DNA from: Paenibacillus tyrphae
Lineage (GTDB): Bacteria; Bacillota; Bacilli; Paenibacillales; NBRC-103111
Length of the DNA stretch: 64,000 nt
Direction: 5' to 3'
NCBI RefSeq assembly: GCF_024158745.1
Contig: NZ_JAMZAW010000004.1
Location: 62,001 to 126,000, forward strand
The notes under the pieces were generated by a model that did not search any database, was not told the origin of the DNA, and saw nothing but the letters and a program-made list of their open reading frames with translations. A program made the translations under genes and the position numbers. Positions 1 to 7,781 of this stretch are shown piece by piece; positions within the stretch are counted from its first letter, which is position 1; the number at the start of each line of letters is the position of its first letter.

Positions 1-101
1 TGCGGTCGACCGGCTGGAACCTCAGCAAATCCGCCGCCCTCCTCGACATCGGCAGGACGACGCTGTACCGGAAGATCGAGCAGTATGGCATTGAGCCGTA
101 A
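1..101 (+). CDS. Sigma-54-type activator, C-terminal fragment
   Basis: Only the last 32 codons are inside the window, ending at the TAA at 99-101. They encode a Fis-type helix-turn-helix: GWNLSKSAALLDIG, then RTTLYRKIEQYGIEP. This is the usual C-terminal DNA-binding end of NtrC/RocR-like activators that work with sigma-54 RNA polymerase. The AAA+ domain and any sensor domain lie outside the window, so the signal it responds to cannot be inferred. Confidence 0.75.
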   Translation, partial: RSTGWNLSKSAALLDIGRTTLYRKIEQYGIEP

Positions 102-121
102 CCGTCCGATAAAAATGAAAA

Positions 122-158
122 ACGGGAGAGCTCCCGCATCCATGCGGCGCTCTCCCGT
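122..158. terminator. Bidirectional intrinsic terminator
   Basis: Perfect 10-bp stem (ACGGGAGAGC paired with GCTCTCCCGT) with a 17-nt loop. Read on the minus strand it is followed by TTTTTCATTTTT, so it best serves the minus-strand beta-helix gene. On the plus strand a weaker pyrimidine tract follows, so it can also end the activator mRNA. Confidence 0.7.
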
Positions 159-221
159 ACTTATCTTCTCTTCTGCTCGAATCTTCTCAAACTTAAATGA
201 ACGCCCTGCAGGCTTTCCAAG

Positions 222-1781
222 TTAAGGCGTGGCTTCGTACGCGCCGATATCGACGCCGCTCCCCTGCACTCTTGGCTGCCCGTCGAGATCCGTGGCACCG
301 ATGATGGCCGGCTCCGTCGACCCGGCGTTCATCGCAGGAGAGGTTGCTTTCAAATGAAAATTGTTTGCCGATGCGTTCACGAACCCGGGATCGGCAAACT
401 TGGAGTGCGTATCGTTCCCCGTTCCCGACTTATAGGCGGCAAAACCGGTATACTCCTTGTTTTTCCAAGTCCAGGTCGCATTCGAAGTGCCTCCCGGCGC
501 GTAGTACAAGTTATAATCGACAACATTGCCGCTGTTTTTCGTATATTCGTTATAAATCAAAATGTTTGATGCGCTGGCCACCATAATATTGTTTTTGACG
601 ATGTTGTTCTGCGTGTCATATTGGAGCAGCAGTTGGCCGCCGCCGAGATTTTTCGTATCGTTCTTATACAGCGTATTGTTGACGACGATGCAATTAACCG
701 TCGATCCCCGCTTCGTATCGTAGCCGCCCATGGCAATGCCCGTATACCGGTTGCCGTACACCAGGTTGTTGCGGATCGTGACGCCGCTGGTCGATTTACC
801 TTGATGCTCGCTGGCGATTTCAATGCCGATGTCGTTGTTGTAGCTGTAGTTTTGCTCGATCACGGTGTCTTTTCCGCCGTCCACATAGATACCGCCCGCT
901 GCGTTCGAATCGTTCGGGAGCGTTTTGCCGTAGGAAGGGTTGTTGTTGGACGTAATGTTGTAGACGGTATTGCCGCGAATCAGGCCGTTTCGGGCTTGGT
1001 CGTAAGCCGGATTGGGCGCTTTTCCTTCGAAGCCGATAACGTCGATTCCGATATTGTCGTTGTCGTGAATGAGATTATTCGTAATTTCGAATGAATCGAC
1101 ATTCCCGTTCACCACCAACGATTCGCTGGAACCGAGCACCAGATCGCTCAGCGTGTTACCGTCGATGATGACATGCTCTAGCGCTGCCGGTGCTTTCGTG
1201 CCGTACACGGCGATGCCGTGCGAATCCCGGCCGGCCAAATCCGAGCCGAGCGTCGCGGTGTTCTTAATGTGGTGAACGTTGTTGTTGCGAAGCTCGATAT
1301 GGCTGCCCGCACCGCGGACGAAGATGCCGACCGGCATTTTGCCTTTGGCCGATGTTGCGTAGTTGCGGATTTCGAAGCCTTTGAGCGTGATGTAGCTGGC
1401 ATCGGCAATGTCCACGAGACCCTCACTGCCGGACACGGACAAGCCGATTCCGTCGATAATCGCCGCTTGAGCGGGAGAGCTCTCGAAGGTGATCGGTCCT
1501 GCGGCTGCCGATCCGGATTTTGAAATCTTCAACTTCTGGTTGTACACCCCGCCCAATACATAGACGGTGCTGCCCGGAACAGCATGATCGGCGGCGTATT
1601 GCAGCGTTTTCCACGGGGCGCTGCTGCTTGTACCGGGATTGCTATCGCTGCCTGACGTCGACACATAGTACGTCACGGGATTCGCTTGCGCTTGGGGCAT
1701 TCCCACACTTGCTGCCAGCATGCCGAAAAGGATGGCGGCGGCTGCGATGACGCGGGGCGCCTGGTTTCGAATTCGGATCAC
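222..1781 (-). CDS. Secreted right-handed beta-helix protein (pectate-lyase-like)
   Basis: The 519-residue protein begins with a signal peptide: a basic start, a hydrophobic core at about residues 10-28, and a likely AQA cleavage site. The mature start (TYYVSTSGSDSNPGTSSSAP) is the opening seen in PL1/PL9-like and DUF1565 beta-helix proteins. Many Asn-rich turns (NNNVHH, NNLIHDN, NNLVYGN, NNTLYKN) at 22-30 residue spacing show the parallel beta-helix. The end (LKATSPAMNAGS, then GVDIGAYE) matches the choice-of-anchor Q type C-terminus. The start is GTG with AAAGGAG ten bases upstream. It is downstream of a sugar-import and hydrolysis operon, so polysaccharide cleavage or binding is likely. 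The catalytic class cannot be fixed from sequence alone. Confidence 0.8.
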   Translation of the reverse strand: MIRIRNQAPRVIAAAAILFGMLAASVGMPQAQANPVTYYVSTSGSDSNPGTSSSAPWKTLQYAADHAVPGSTVYVLGGVYNQKLKISKSGSAAAGPITFESSPAQAAIIDGIGLSVSGSEGLVDIADASYITLKGFEIRNYATSAKGKMPVGIFVRGAGSHIELRNNNVHHIKNTATLGSDLAGRDSHGIAVYGTKAPAALEHVIIDGNTLSDLVLGSSESLVVNGNVDSFEITNNLIHDNDNIGIDVIGFEGKAPNPAYDQARNGLIRGNTVYNITSNNNPSYGKTLPNDSNAAGGIYVDGGKDTVIEQNYSYNNDIGIEIASEHQGKSTSGVTIRNNLVYGNRYTGIAMGGYDTKRGSTVNCIVVNNTLYKNDTKNLGGGQLLLQYDTQNNIVKNNIMVASASNILIYNEYTKNSGNVVDYNLYYAPGGTSNATWTWKNKEYTGFAAYKSGTGNDTHSKFADPGFVNASANNFHLKATSPAMNAGSTEPAIIGATDLDGQPRVQGSGVDIGAYEATP

Positions 1782-1796
1782 GAACGTTCATCTCCT

Positions 1797-1874
1797 TTAA
1801 CGTTGGATATCGGCATAGTTACTACCTGCTGCATTGCAGACTTCCCCTAAAACCACTTCTGTCGCCTGGTGCAC
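1797..1874 (-). CDS. Candidate 25-residue micro-ORF
   Basis: A GTG codon lies 4 nt after GGAGG, inside a 10-base match to the anti-Shine-Dalgarno (AAAGGAGGTG, 1877-1886). The frame runs 25 codons (opening MHQATEVVLGEV, one Cys, ending ADIQR) to TAA at 1797-1799. That TAA is embedded in the AAAGGAG of the beta-helix gene, so the two would be translationally coupled. No family is recognised. It could be a leader peptide or a small exported or signalling peptide, or a chance ORF. The Shine-Dalgarno and the coupling are visible; a function is not. Confidence 0.35.
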   Translation of the reverse strand: MHQATEVVLGEVCNAAGSNYADIQR

Positions 1875-1887
1875 ACCACCTCCTTTA

Positions 1888-1961
1888 GCTGAGCATGAGG
1901 CGGCCCCCTGCAAAAAAGCCCCGCAGGCAGGCCGCCCGCGTCTCATGAACTGCGCCTCAGC
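1888..1961 (-). promoter_or_regulatory. 74-nt multi-segment stem-loop between kinase and micro-ORF
   Basis: Read on the minus strand, four nested pairings occur in register: GCTGAG/CTCAGC, CATGA/TCATG, GGCGGCC/GGCCGCC and CCTGC/GCAGG, around a loop containing TTTTTT. The structure spans the kinase stop codon (1957-1959) and ends directly before the AAAGGAGG of the micro-ORF. There is no T-run after the 3' arm, so it is not a standard terminator. It may stabilise the upstream mRNA or control ribosome access downstream. Confidence 0.55.
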
Positions 1962-2892
1962 TTCGAATCGCCACGGAAGTCTGCAGCCGCTCCACCGCTT
2001 CCGCGGTTGGCAGTCGTCCCGTTCCGCCGACGCCCTGCGTGGCGATCGCTCCGCAGGCGCAGGCGTAGCGGAGAAGCGCTTCGCCCCGCTGACCGCCCAG
2101 ATAGGCGTGGATCAGCCCGGCGTTAAAGGCGTCCCCCGCCCCCGTCGTATCGACCGGGACGATATCGTAGGCTTTGACGGACATCGGCGTCGTGCCCGGC
2201 TGAAACAGCGCTGCGCCGGCCGCGCCGCGTTTGACCGCCACCAGCCTCGCGTCCGGCGGCAGCAGCTCCCACACCGCTTCGAGCGTCGCAGCACCGTAAA
2301 TGTGCAGCAGCTCCTCTTCGCTCGGGATAAACAGATCCGTAGCGCCGAGCAGCGCGTGAATCGAAGCCCGGTGCCACTGCTGGTGCACGTCCCATCCCGT
2401 GTCGAACGATGTGCTGCTTCCCTGTCTGCGCGCGGTTTCGAACAGCGGCTTCCAATGATCGCGCATGCCGTCCTGCAGGAAATACGAGCCGAAATGCACG
2501 TGGGCAGTCTGCTTCAGCAGCGCGTCCGGCACATCCTGCGGCCGCAGCATCGGAATGCTGCCCGGATACGTCATCAACCCTCGGTCGCTCGGTGTCGAGA
2601 AGGACATCGTCACGCCGGTTTTCAGCTCCGGATCGCGCTTCACATGCGACGTATCGACGCCCATTCGCTCCAACTCGCGGATGCAGAACCGGCCGAAATC
2701 GTCTTCCCCCACGACGCTGACGAACCGGACGTCCTGCCCGAGTCCGGCCAACGAGCATGCCGTAATCGCCGAGGAGGAGCCGAGCACGATGTCGAACGAG
2801 TCGATCAGCTTCTCCCGGTTCCATTCGGGCATCAGATCGTTCCCCGAAATAATGATATCTACGTTCAATTCGCCAAACACGACGACAGACAT
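1957..2892 (-). CDS. PfkB-family carbohydrate kinase
   Basis: This 311-residue protein of the ribokinase/PfkB family would phosphorylate a sugar or sugar derivative with ATP in the cytoplasm. The start MSVVVFGELNVDI is the first strand of the fold. The signature DTTGAGDAF (residues 248-256) supplies the anion hole and the catalytic Asp254. The first PfkB motif, normally GGSAANVA-like, reads GSSSAITAC here, so the substrate may not be a standard one. The ATG at 2892 is chosen because AGGGAGG precedes it; an in-frame 23-codon extension has no ribosome site. It follows the GH4 gene after a palindromic spacer and probably handles the released monosaccharide. Confidence 0.85.
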   Translation of the reverse strand: MSVVVFGELNVDIIISGNDLMPEWNREKLIDSFDIVLGSSSAITACSLAGLGQDVRFVSVVGEDDFGRFCIRELERMGVDTSHVKRDPELKTGVTMSFSTPSDRGLMTYPGSIPMLRPQDVPDALLKQTAHVHFGSYFLQDGMRDHWKPLFETARRQGSSTSFDTGWDVHQQWHRASIHALLGATDLFIPSEEELLHIYGAATLEAVWELLPPDARLVAVKRGAAGAALFQPGTTPMSVKAYDIVPVDTTGAGDAFNAGLIHAYLGGQRGEALLRYACACGAIATQGVGGTGRLPTAEAVERLQTSVAIRS

Positions 2893-2920
2893 GGTTTCTT
2901 CCTCCCTTTTTCTACTTTGG

Positions 2921-3091
2921 AAAAGTCCGGTGAATAAAAAGACGCTACACGTGCAGATCATTTTTCCGATCGCTGTTGTCCCCAGATTCTTATGAATTAA
3001 CTCCTTTAGTCGTTAGAATCCGGGGACAAAGGCGAACGCTTACGCTTCTCCAAAACGATTCCGCACGCTCCGCTATTTATTCACCGGATTT
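2921..3091. repeat. Long imperfect palindromic element, copy A
   Basis: The intergenic spacer is one large imperfect inverted repeat. The outer arms are TCCGGTGAATAAA (left) and TTTATTCACCGGA (right). The inner arms are GTCCCCAGATTCTTA and TTAGAATCCGGGGAC (13 of 15 pair). The right arm (3046-3086) matches 18384-18424 at about 34 of 41 bases, and TTCCGATCGC is shared by both left arms. It is therefore a dispersed element rather than a local terminator. It would fold into a long hairpin in the sugar-operon mRNA. Confidence 0.65.
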
Positions 3092-3092
3092 T

Positions 3093-4394
3093 CTACTTCA
3101 GCTCCGGCACGAACGCACGCTCCGCCTCGTACAGCTCCTCGAACATCGCCTTGATCTCGGCAAGCGAGCAGACGGCGGAGGTGAGCGGATCGACCATCAG
3201 CGCGTGCAGCGCCATGTCCTTGTCCCGCTCCAGCACGGCCAATACGGCCAGCTCGAAGAACGCCATGTTGCTTCGGCACAAAGCGGCCAAATGCTCCGGC
3301 AGCCGGCCGAAGCGGCACGGATTCACGCCGTTGCGGTCCACCATGCATGCGACTTCGACGACGCCGTCCTGCGGCAGGTTCGAGATCAGCCCTTGATTGA
3401 CGACGTTACCGTAAATGACCTTCGGCTCGTTCTTCACCATCGCCTCGATGATGACGGCGGCATACTCGTGGCTCGATTTCATTTCGAGCGGAAGCTCGCC
3501 CGACAGCTGCTGCAAAATTTCCTCGTCGTTCTTCTTCCGCCAGATCGGCCAGTTGTTCGCATAAAAGCCGGTGGCCCCGTTATACCCCGTACTGCAGTGC
3601 ATGTCGATCAGATCCTGCCTTTTGCGGTAATACGGAATGTATTCGGAGAAATGGCCGCTCGATTCGGAGACGAACGCGCCGAGGTACTTCAAGGCGTCGA
3701 AACGGACCGGGTCTTTGCGCAGCAGCTCCGGGTCTTGAATTTTGTCCAGCAGCACCGGATACAGGTCCTTCCCTAGATGCGTCAATTCCACGAACCAGGA
3801 CATATGGTTGATTCCGCCTGCTCTCCATTTCAATTCCTCGTACGGAACGCCCGCATATTTCGCCAGCTGGCGCGACGAATTTTGAATCGAATGGCACAGT
3901 CCGACGACTGGAATATCCGTAATGCGCGACGTCAGCAGCGTCACCGCCGACATCGGATTCGTATAGTTCAGAATGATCGTATCCGGGCACAGCTCCTCCA
4001 CATCCCGGACGATTTCGATCCAGCTCGGCAGCGTGCGCAGCGTTTTGAACAAGCCGCCCGGGCCCAGCGTATCGCCGATGCATTGCTTTACGCCGTATTT
4101 TAGCGGAATTTCGAATTCGTACTTGACCGTTTCCAGCCCGACGACCTCGATCTGGTTGATCACAAAGTTCGAGCCGGCCAGCACTTCCCGGCGGTCCGTC
4201 GACGCCAGCACCTGCCAGCGTTTGCCGGTCATCTCAACAATGCGCTCGACCAATCCGCGCGCAATGGCGAGCCGGGCCGGATCGATATCGACCAGGGCGA
4301 TAATCCCCTCGTCCATGCCGGAAATCCCGAAAATATCCATCACAATCTCCCGGGTAAACGCGCTTCCCGCTCCGATAATCGCAATCTTTGTCAT
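3093..4394 (-). CDS. Glycoside hydrolase family 4
   Basis: GH4 enzymes cleave glycosides by a redox mechanism needing NAD+, Mn2+ and a conserved Cys. Visible are the dinucleotide loop GAGSAFT (8-14), IGDTLGPGG (107-114), LNYTNPMS (142-149), the metal-binding Cys167-His168 (GLCHS) and His197 (GGINHMSW). At 433 residues it is of normal length. It resembles MelA-type alpha-galactosidases and alpha-glucosidases more than phospho-glycosidases. It is coded with an ABC importer, not a PTS, so an unphosphorylated oligosaccharide is the likely substrate. The downstream beta-helix protein makes a galacturonide or galactoside from pectin possible, but this is inference. Confidence 0.87.
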   Translation of the reverse strand: MTKIAIIGAGSAFTREIVMDIFGISGMDEGIIALVDIDPARLAIARGLVERIVEMTGKRWQVLASTDRREVLAGSNFVINQIEVVGLETVKYEFEIPLKYGVKQCIGDTLGPGGLFKTLRTLPSWIEIVRDVEELCPDTIILNYTNPMSAVTLLTSRITDIPVVGLCHSIQNSSRQLAKYAGVPYEELKWRAGGINHMSWFVELTHLGKDLYPVLLDKIQDPELLRKDPVRFDALKYLGAFVSESSGHFSEYIPYYRKRQDLIDMHCSTGYNGATGFYANNWPIWRKKNDEEILQQLSGELPLEMKSSHEYAAVIIEAMVKNEPKVIYGNVVNQGLISNLPQDGVVEVACMVDRNGVNPCRFGRLPEHLAALCRSNMAFFELAVLAVLERDKDMALHALMVDPLTSAVCSLAEIKAMFEELYEAERAFVPELK

Positions 4395-4433
4395 CGCTCT
4401 CTTCTCCCGTCCTTTTGTTTACTTATGTAAAAC

Positions 4434-5258
4434 TCACTTCATCCCCGTCATCGTCAAACCCTTAATGAACTGCTTCTGGAAAAGCAGGAACACGATAATG
4501 ACCGGAACCGTAATCAGCACGGCGGCGGACATGACCACATTGTAGTTGACCGTGTGCGCCCCGTTGAAAAAGACCAGCGCGAGCGGCACCGTCATGTTGT
4601 CCGTATCGTTGAGCACGATCAGCGGCCACAAATAATTGTTCCACGACGCCATGAACGTAAAAATCCCGAGCGCCGACAGCATCGGCATAATCAGCGGCGT
4701 AATGATCCGCCACATCACCTTCAGCTCGCCCGCTCCGTCGATCCGGGCCGCCTCCATCAGATCCTTCGGAATATCCTCGATAAACTGCTTCGCCAGAAAA
4801 ACGCCGTACGAGCTGACCAGATTGGGCAGAATGACCGCCGCCAGATGGTTGATCAGACCCAGCTTGGAGACGATCAGGTACGTCGGAATCATAATGACCT
4901 GGAACGGAATCATCATCGTGCCCAGCACAAGAACGAACAGTACCTTTTTGCCCGGAAACTCGTACTTGGCGAAAATGTAACCAGCGAGTGCGCTCGTGAA
5001 CAACGTCGCGGCCGTGACCAGAACCGAAGTGACCGCGCTGTTCGCCAGCCATCTCCAGAACGGCGCCTCCCGGAACACCGTCTCGTACCCGGCGAAGCTC
5101 GGCTGCTCGGGCAGCAGCGTCGGCGTCGCGGAGATGATTTCCATGTTGCTTTTGAGCGACGAGAGCACCATCCACAGGTAAGGAAGCAGCATGATGCAGG
5201 CGGCCACGGTTAAAACCGCGATCAGCACGCCGTCGAATAAGGTCGTTTTCGTTTTCAT
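4434..5258 (-). CDS. ABC sugar transporter permease (MalG type)
   Basis: A 274-residue inner-membrane protein with six predicted helices. The first follows MKTKTTLFDG and the last is near the C-terminal FLLFQKQFIKGLTMTGMK, typical of MalG-like subunits. The EAA loop that docks to the ATPase is visible as DLMEAARIDGAGELKVMWRI (about 165-184). It is 16 bp downstream of its MalF-type partner. No ATPase gene is in the locus, so a shared MsmX-like ATPase elsewhere probably powers it, as is common in Bacillota. Confidence 0.92.
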   Translation of the reverse strand: MKTKTTLFDGVLIAVLTVAACIMLLPYLWMVLSSLKSNMEIISATPTLLPEQPSFAGYETVFREAPFWRWLANSAVTSVLVTAATLFTSALAGYIFAKYEFPGKKVLFVLVLGTMMIPFQVIMIPTYLIVSKLGLINHLAAVILPNLVSSYGVFLAKQFIEDIPKDLMEAARIDGAGELKVMWRIITPLIMPMLSALGIFTFMASWNNYLWPLIVLNDTDNMTVPLALVFFNGAHTVNYNVVMSAAVLITVPVIIVFLLFQKQFIKGLTMTGMK

Positions 5259-5274
5259 GTTCCGCAGCCTCCTC

Positions 5275-6213
5275 TCAATGCTCCCATTGGGACCGCCCCC
5301 ATCTGAGCTGCAGTAGCGTCACCAGCAAAATGATAAGCAGAAATACCGCCGCCATCGCCGAAGCGTAGCCCATATTCGAGTTGCCGAATGCCTGATCGTA
5401 AATGTTCAGCGCGAGCACCCGGGTTTCGTTGAACGGTTCCCCCTTGGTCATGACTTGGAATTGGGGGAACGCCTGAAAATATGAGACGACGGTCGTGACC
5501 GTCACGAACACCGTCGAGCGGCTCAATAGCGGCAGCGTGATATGCCGGAACATGTGCCACCGGCTCGCGCCGTCCAGCGTCGCCGCTTCGTAGTACATGT
5601 CGGGGATTGAATCGAGCCCGGCGATGAACAGCACGATATTGTAGCCGATGTCCGCCCACAGCGTCATGACAATAACCGACAACAGCGCATAGTTCGGATC
5701 GCTCAGCCAATGCACCGGCGGGATGTGCAGCTTGCTCAGCACCAGGTTGAACAGGCCGTGATCGCTGAACATCGTCCCCCAGACGACGGCCGACCCGGAC
5801 AGCGGCGCGATCGCAGGCAGGAAAAAGACGGTCCGGAATACACTGCGCAGCCGCCGCGAACGGACCCGGTGGATCCCGAGCGCAATCAGCAGCGTAATGA
5901 CAATGTTGACGACGACCGTGAACGCGACGAACTTGAACGTCACCCACAGCGATTTCAAGAAGATGGCGTCGTGAAACAGCCGGACATAATTGTCCAATCC
6001 GACAAACGGCGATTGGTCCGCCAGCGGGCTGAATTTGTAGAACGATAAGATCAGGCTCCAGGCGATCGGAGCGAAGGCGAACAGGCCGAACAGCAGCAGA
6101 ATCGGCGTCAACGATACGAACGCGAACCGTTTTTCCTTGCGGTATTGGGCGGCTGCGCTGCTCCGGAGCGCTTTGCCGCCGGGCTTGCTGGGTATACTAG
6201 AGCTGTTTTCCAT
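5275..6213 (-). CDS. ABC sugar transporter permease (MalF type)
   Basis: A 312-residue membrane protein of the CUT1 sugar-import class. The N-terminus is basic and cytoplasmic (to about residue 30), followed by six predicted helices. The EAA docking loop is YYEAATLDGASRWHMFRHIT (about 207-226). It lies 17 bp after the binding-protein gene and 16 bp before the second permease, so the three are co-transcribed. Together with the binding protein it forms the import pore. Confidence 0.92.
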   Translation of the reverse strand: MENSSSIPSKPGGKALRSSAAAQYRKEKRFAFVSLTPILLLFGLFAFAPIAWSLILSFYKFSPLADQSPFVGLDNYVRLFHDAIFLKSLWVTFKFVAFTVVVNIVITLLIALGIHRVRSRRLRSVFRTVFFLPAIAPLSGSAVVWGTMFSDHGLFNLVLSKLHIPPVHWLSDPNYALLSVIVMTLWADIGYNIVLFIAGLDSIPDMYYEAATLDGASRWHMFRHITLPLLSRSTVFVTVTTVVSYFQAFPQFQVMTKGEPFNETRVLALNIYDQAFGNSNMGYASAMAAVFLLIILLVTLLQLRWGRSQWEH

Positions 6214-6230
6214 CCCTTAACACTCCCGGT

Positions 6231-7541
6231 TTACTTGTGTTGATCTTGACTATCATTGACGGCCTTCTCAATCGCTTTCAATCCGTTTTCCACCGATTCC
6301 TTCCCGCTCACCATGAGCTGGAAATGATCGTTGATTTGTTTAAAGAAATAGTCGCGGTCCCAGATGAGGCCGATCCATTGCCCATGCGTCAACAAGCTGA
6401 CGGATGTCCTCATGAACGGGTTTTTGCTCGCGAACTCCGGATCCTCCGCGACCTCCTTCTTGGCCGGTACCGTAAAGGTGCCGAGGTTCCACGCCTTCAG
6501 ATTTTCTTTCGACGAGAGGAATTGAATAAAGTCCCACGCTTCCTTGGACGCCTTGCTCTTCTTCGAAACGACCAGCCCCCACCCGGACTCGGCCGCAAAG
6601 GACGGCGGATTGTCGGTAAAAGACGGCACCGGCACGTATTCGAAATCTTTAGCCTTGTAATTGTCCAGACCGGCGGCAATCGTCCACGGTCCCCGGTAGG
6701 TCATCGCCGCCCCGCCCTTGAAGAAGTAGTCGGACGAATCGAGCTGTCCCCCGAAGGCCGTCAGATCGGTCACTTGATCCCGCACAACCAAATCCTTCAG
6801 TGCCGTCATCGCTTTCACAGCCTCGGGCGTCTGGAAATTGACATGGCCGTCGCTGCCCCAATACTTGCCGTTCTGCTGCAAAATCATCGACAGGAACGTA
6901 AACGTAATGTTGTCCCCCGAGATGAAATCGAAGCCCTTCACCTTCATGCCGCTGCCGTCGCGCACCGTCAAAGCCTTGGCGCTGTCGACCAGCTCCGTCC
7001 ATGTCTTCGGCGGATAAGCGAGTCCTTTGTCATTAAACATTTTTGGATGCGCCAGCATGCCGCCGTTCTCGATATTGAATTCGAGCGGAAGCCCGTACAG
7101 CTTGCCGTCCCACTTAAACCCGCCCAGCGGGGCCTCGTAGTACGCTTTGCCGGCCTCCTCGCCGCCGGGCACCTCCGACAGCAGGCCGTTCTTGGAATAT
7201 TCCGGCACCCATGTGCCGAACACCTCGGCGATGTCCGGCGGATTTTGCGCGGAAAACGAAGCTTTCAGCTTTTGGTTATAGACGTCGTAAGGGAAGCTTT
7301 GATAGCTGATTTCCACATTTGGGTGCGCTTTCATATAGCTGTCGATCAGCTTCTTATAATTATCGTTGAATGCGTCCGCCTGATGGCTCCAAAACACCAG
7401 CTTCACCTTTTGGCCGTTCCCCCCGCTTGCATTGCCGCCAGCTGCACCGGGCGTCGGCGCTTGCGAGCAGCCGGATAGTGCCACGGATAAGCCCAGAGCG
7501 GCAAAAAGCGATGCCTTAGTCAATCGTTGTGCACCTTTCAT
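6231..7541 (-). CDS. ABC sugar-binding lipoprotein
   Basis: The extracellular solute-binding component of the importer. The lipoprotein signal MKGAQRLTKASLFAALGL ends in the lipobox LSGC, and the mature Cys is followed by a Gly/Asn-rich linker. The body (VKLVFWSHQADAFNDNYKKL, later AAMTYRGPWTIA) is a family 1 oligosaccharide-binding fold. The ATG at 7541 is chosen for the AAAGGGGA upstream and because it puts the signal peptide at the N-terminus. It is the first gene of the operon, transcribed from the promoter at 7599-7627. Confidence 0.93.
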   Translation of the reverse strand: MKGAQRLTKASLFAALGLSVALSGCSQAPTPGAAGGNASGGNGQKVKLVFWSHQADAFNDNYKKLIDSYMKAHPNVEISYQSFPYDVYNQKLKASFSAQNPPDIAEVFGTWVPEYSKNGLLSEVPGGEEAGKAYYEAPLGGFKWDGKLYGLPLEFNIENGGMLAHPKMFNDKGLAYPPKTWTELVDSAKALTVRDGSGMKVKGFDFISGDNITFTFLSMILQQNGKYWGSDGHVNFQTPEAVKAMTALKDLVVRDQVTDLTAFGGQLDSSDYFFKGGAAMTYRGPWTIAAGLDNYKAKDFEYVPVPSFTDNPPSFAAESGWGLVVSKKSKASKEAWDFIQFLSSKENLKAWNLGTFTVPAKKEVAEDPEFASKNPFMRTSVSLLTHGQWIGLIWDRDYFFKQINDHFQLMVSGKESVENGLKAIEKAVNDSQDQHK

Positions 7542-7598
7542 TCGAGTTCCCCTTTCTCGTAGATCGTCATCGTGGATTGGAATCGATTTCCTATCCAA

Positions 7599-7627
7599 AA
7601 TGTACCGCTTTCATTGCGCAAAGTCAA
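7599..7627 (-). promoter_or_regulatory. Promoter of the sugar-import operon
   Basis: On the minus strand TTGACT (7622-7627) and TACATT (7599-7604) are 17 bp apart, a strong sigma-A match. The TGAAAGCGGTACA that overlaps the -10 (7601-7613) resembles one side of a CcpA cre site but is one base short of the consensus, so catabolite repression is only suggested. Confidence 0.65.
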
Positions 7628-7642
7628 CAATTATTTTTCAGT

Positions 7643-7657
7643 TATTTGCGGCAAATA
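7643..7657. promoter_or_regulatory. Palindromic operator O1
   Basis: Perfect 15-bp palindrome TATTTGCGGCAAATA, centred 27 bp upstream of the operon -35. It shares the 13-bp core ATTTGCGGCAAAT with the second site 91 bp away. It is a probable binding site for the divergent LacI-family protein. Confidence 0.65.
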
Positions 7658-7695
7658 TTGCAAAAATATATTTCTTTTTGCAGTGATCATTTCGG

Positions 7696-7724
7696 TTGAC
7701 CTGACGCATCGTTTTGCGTAACAT
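7696..7724 (+). promoter_or_regulatory. Promoter of the LacI-family gene
   Basis: TTGACC (7696-7701) and TAACAT (7719-7724) are separated by 17 bp. Transcription would start near 7731, at the left edge of operator O2, which fits autorepression. Confidence 0.65.
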
Positions 7725-7733
7725 GAAAAGTAG

Positions 7734-7748
7734 AATTTGCGGCAAATT
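7734..7748. promoter_or_regulatory. Palindromic operator O2
   Basis: Perfect 15-bp palindrome AATTTGCGGCAAATT directly downstream of the regulator's -10. Same core as O1. A repressor bound here would block its own transcription, and a loop to O1 would cover the whole divergent region. Confidence 0.68.
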
Positions 7749-7781
7749 TTCTCATTATCCGATAAGAAGCGGGGTTACGTT

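Noticed and set aside
1834-2937. Long plus-strand frame opposite the PfkB gene (367 codons)
   Set aside because: It is antisense to a protein with clear PfkB motifs, has an Arg/His-rich shadow composition and no ribosome site.
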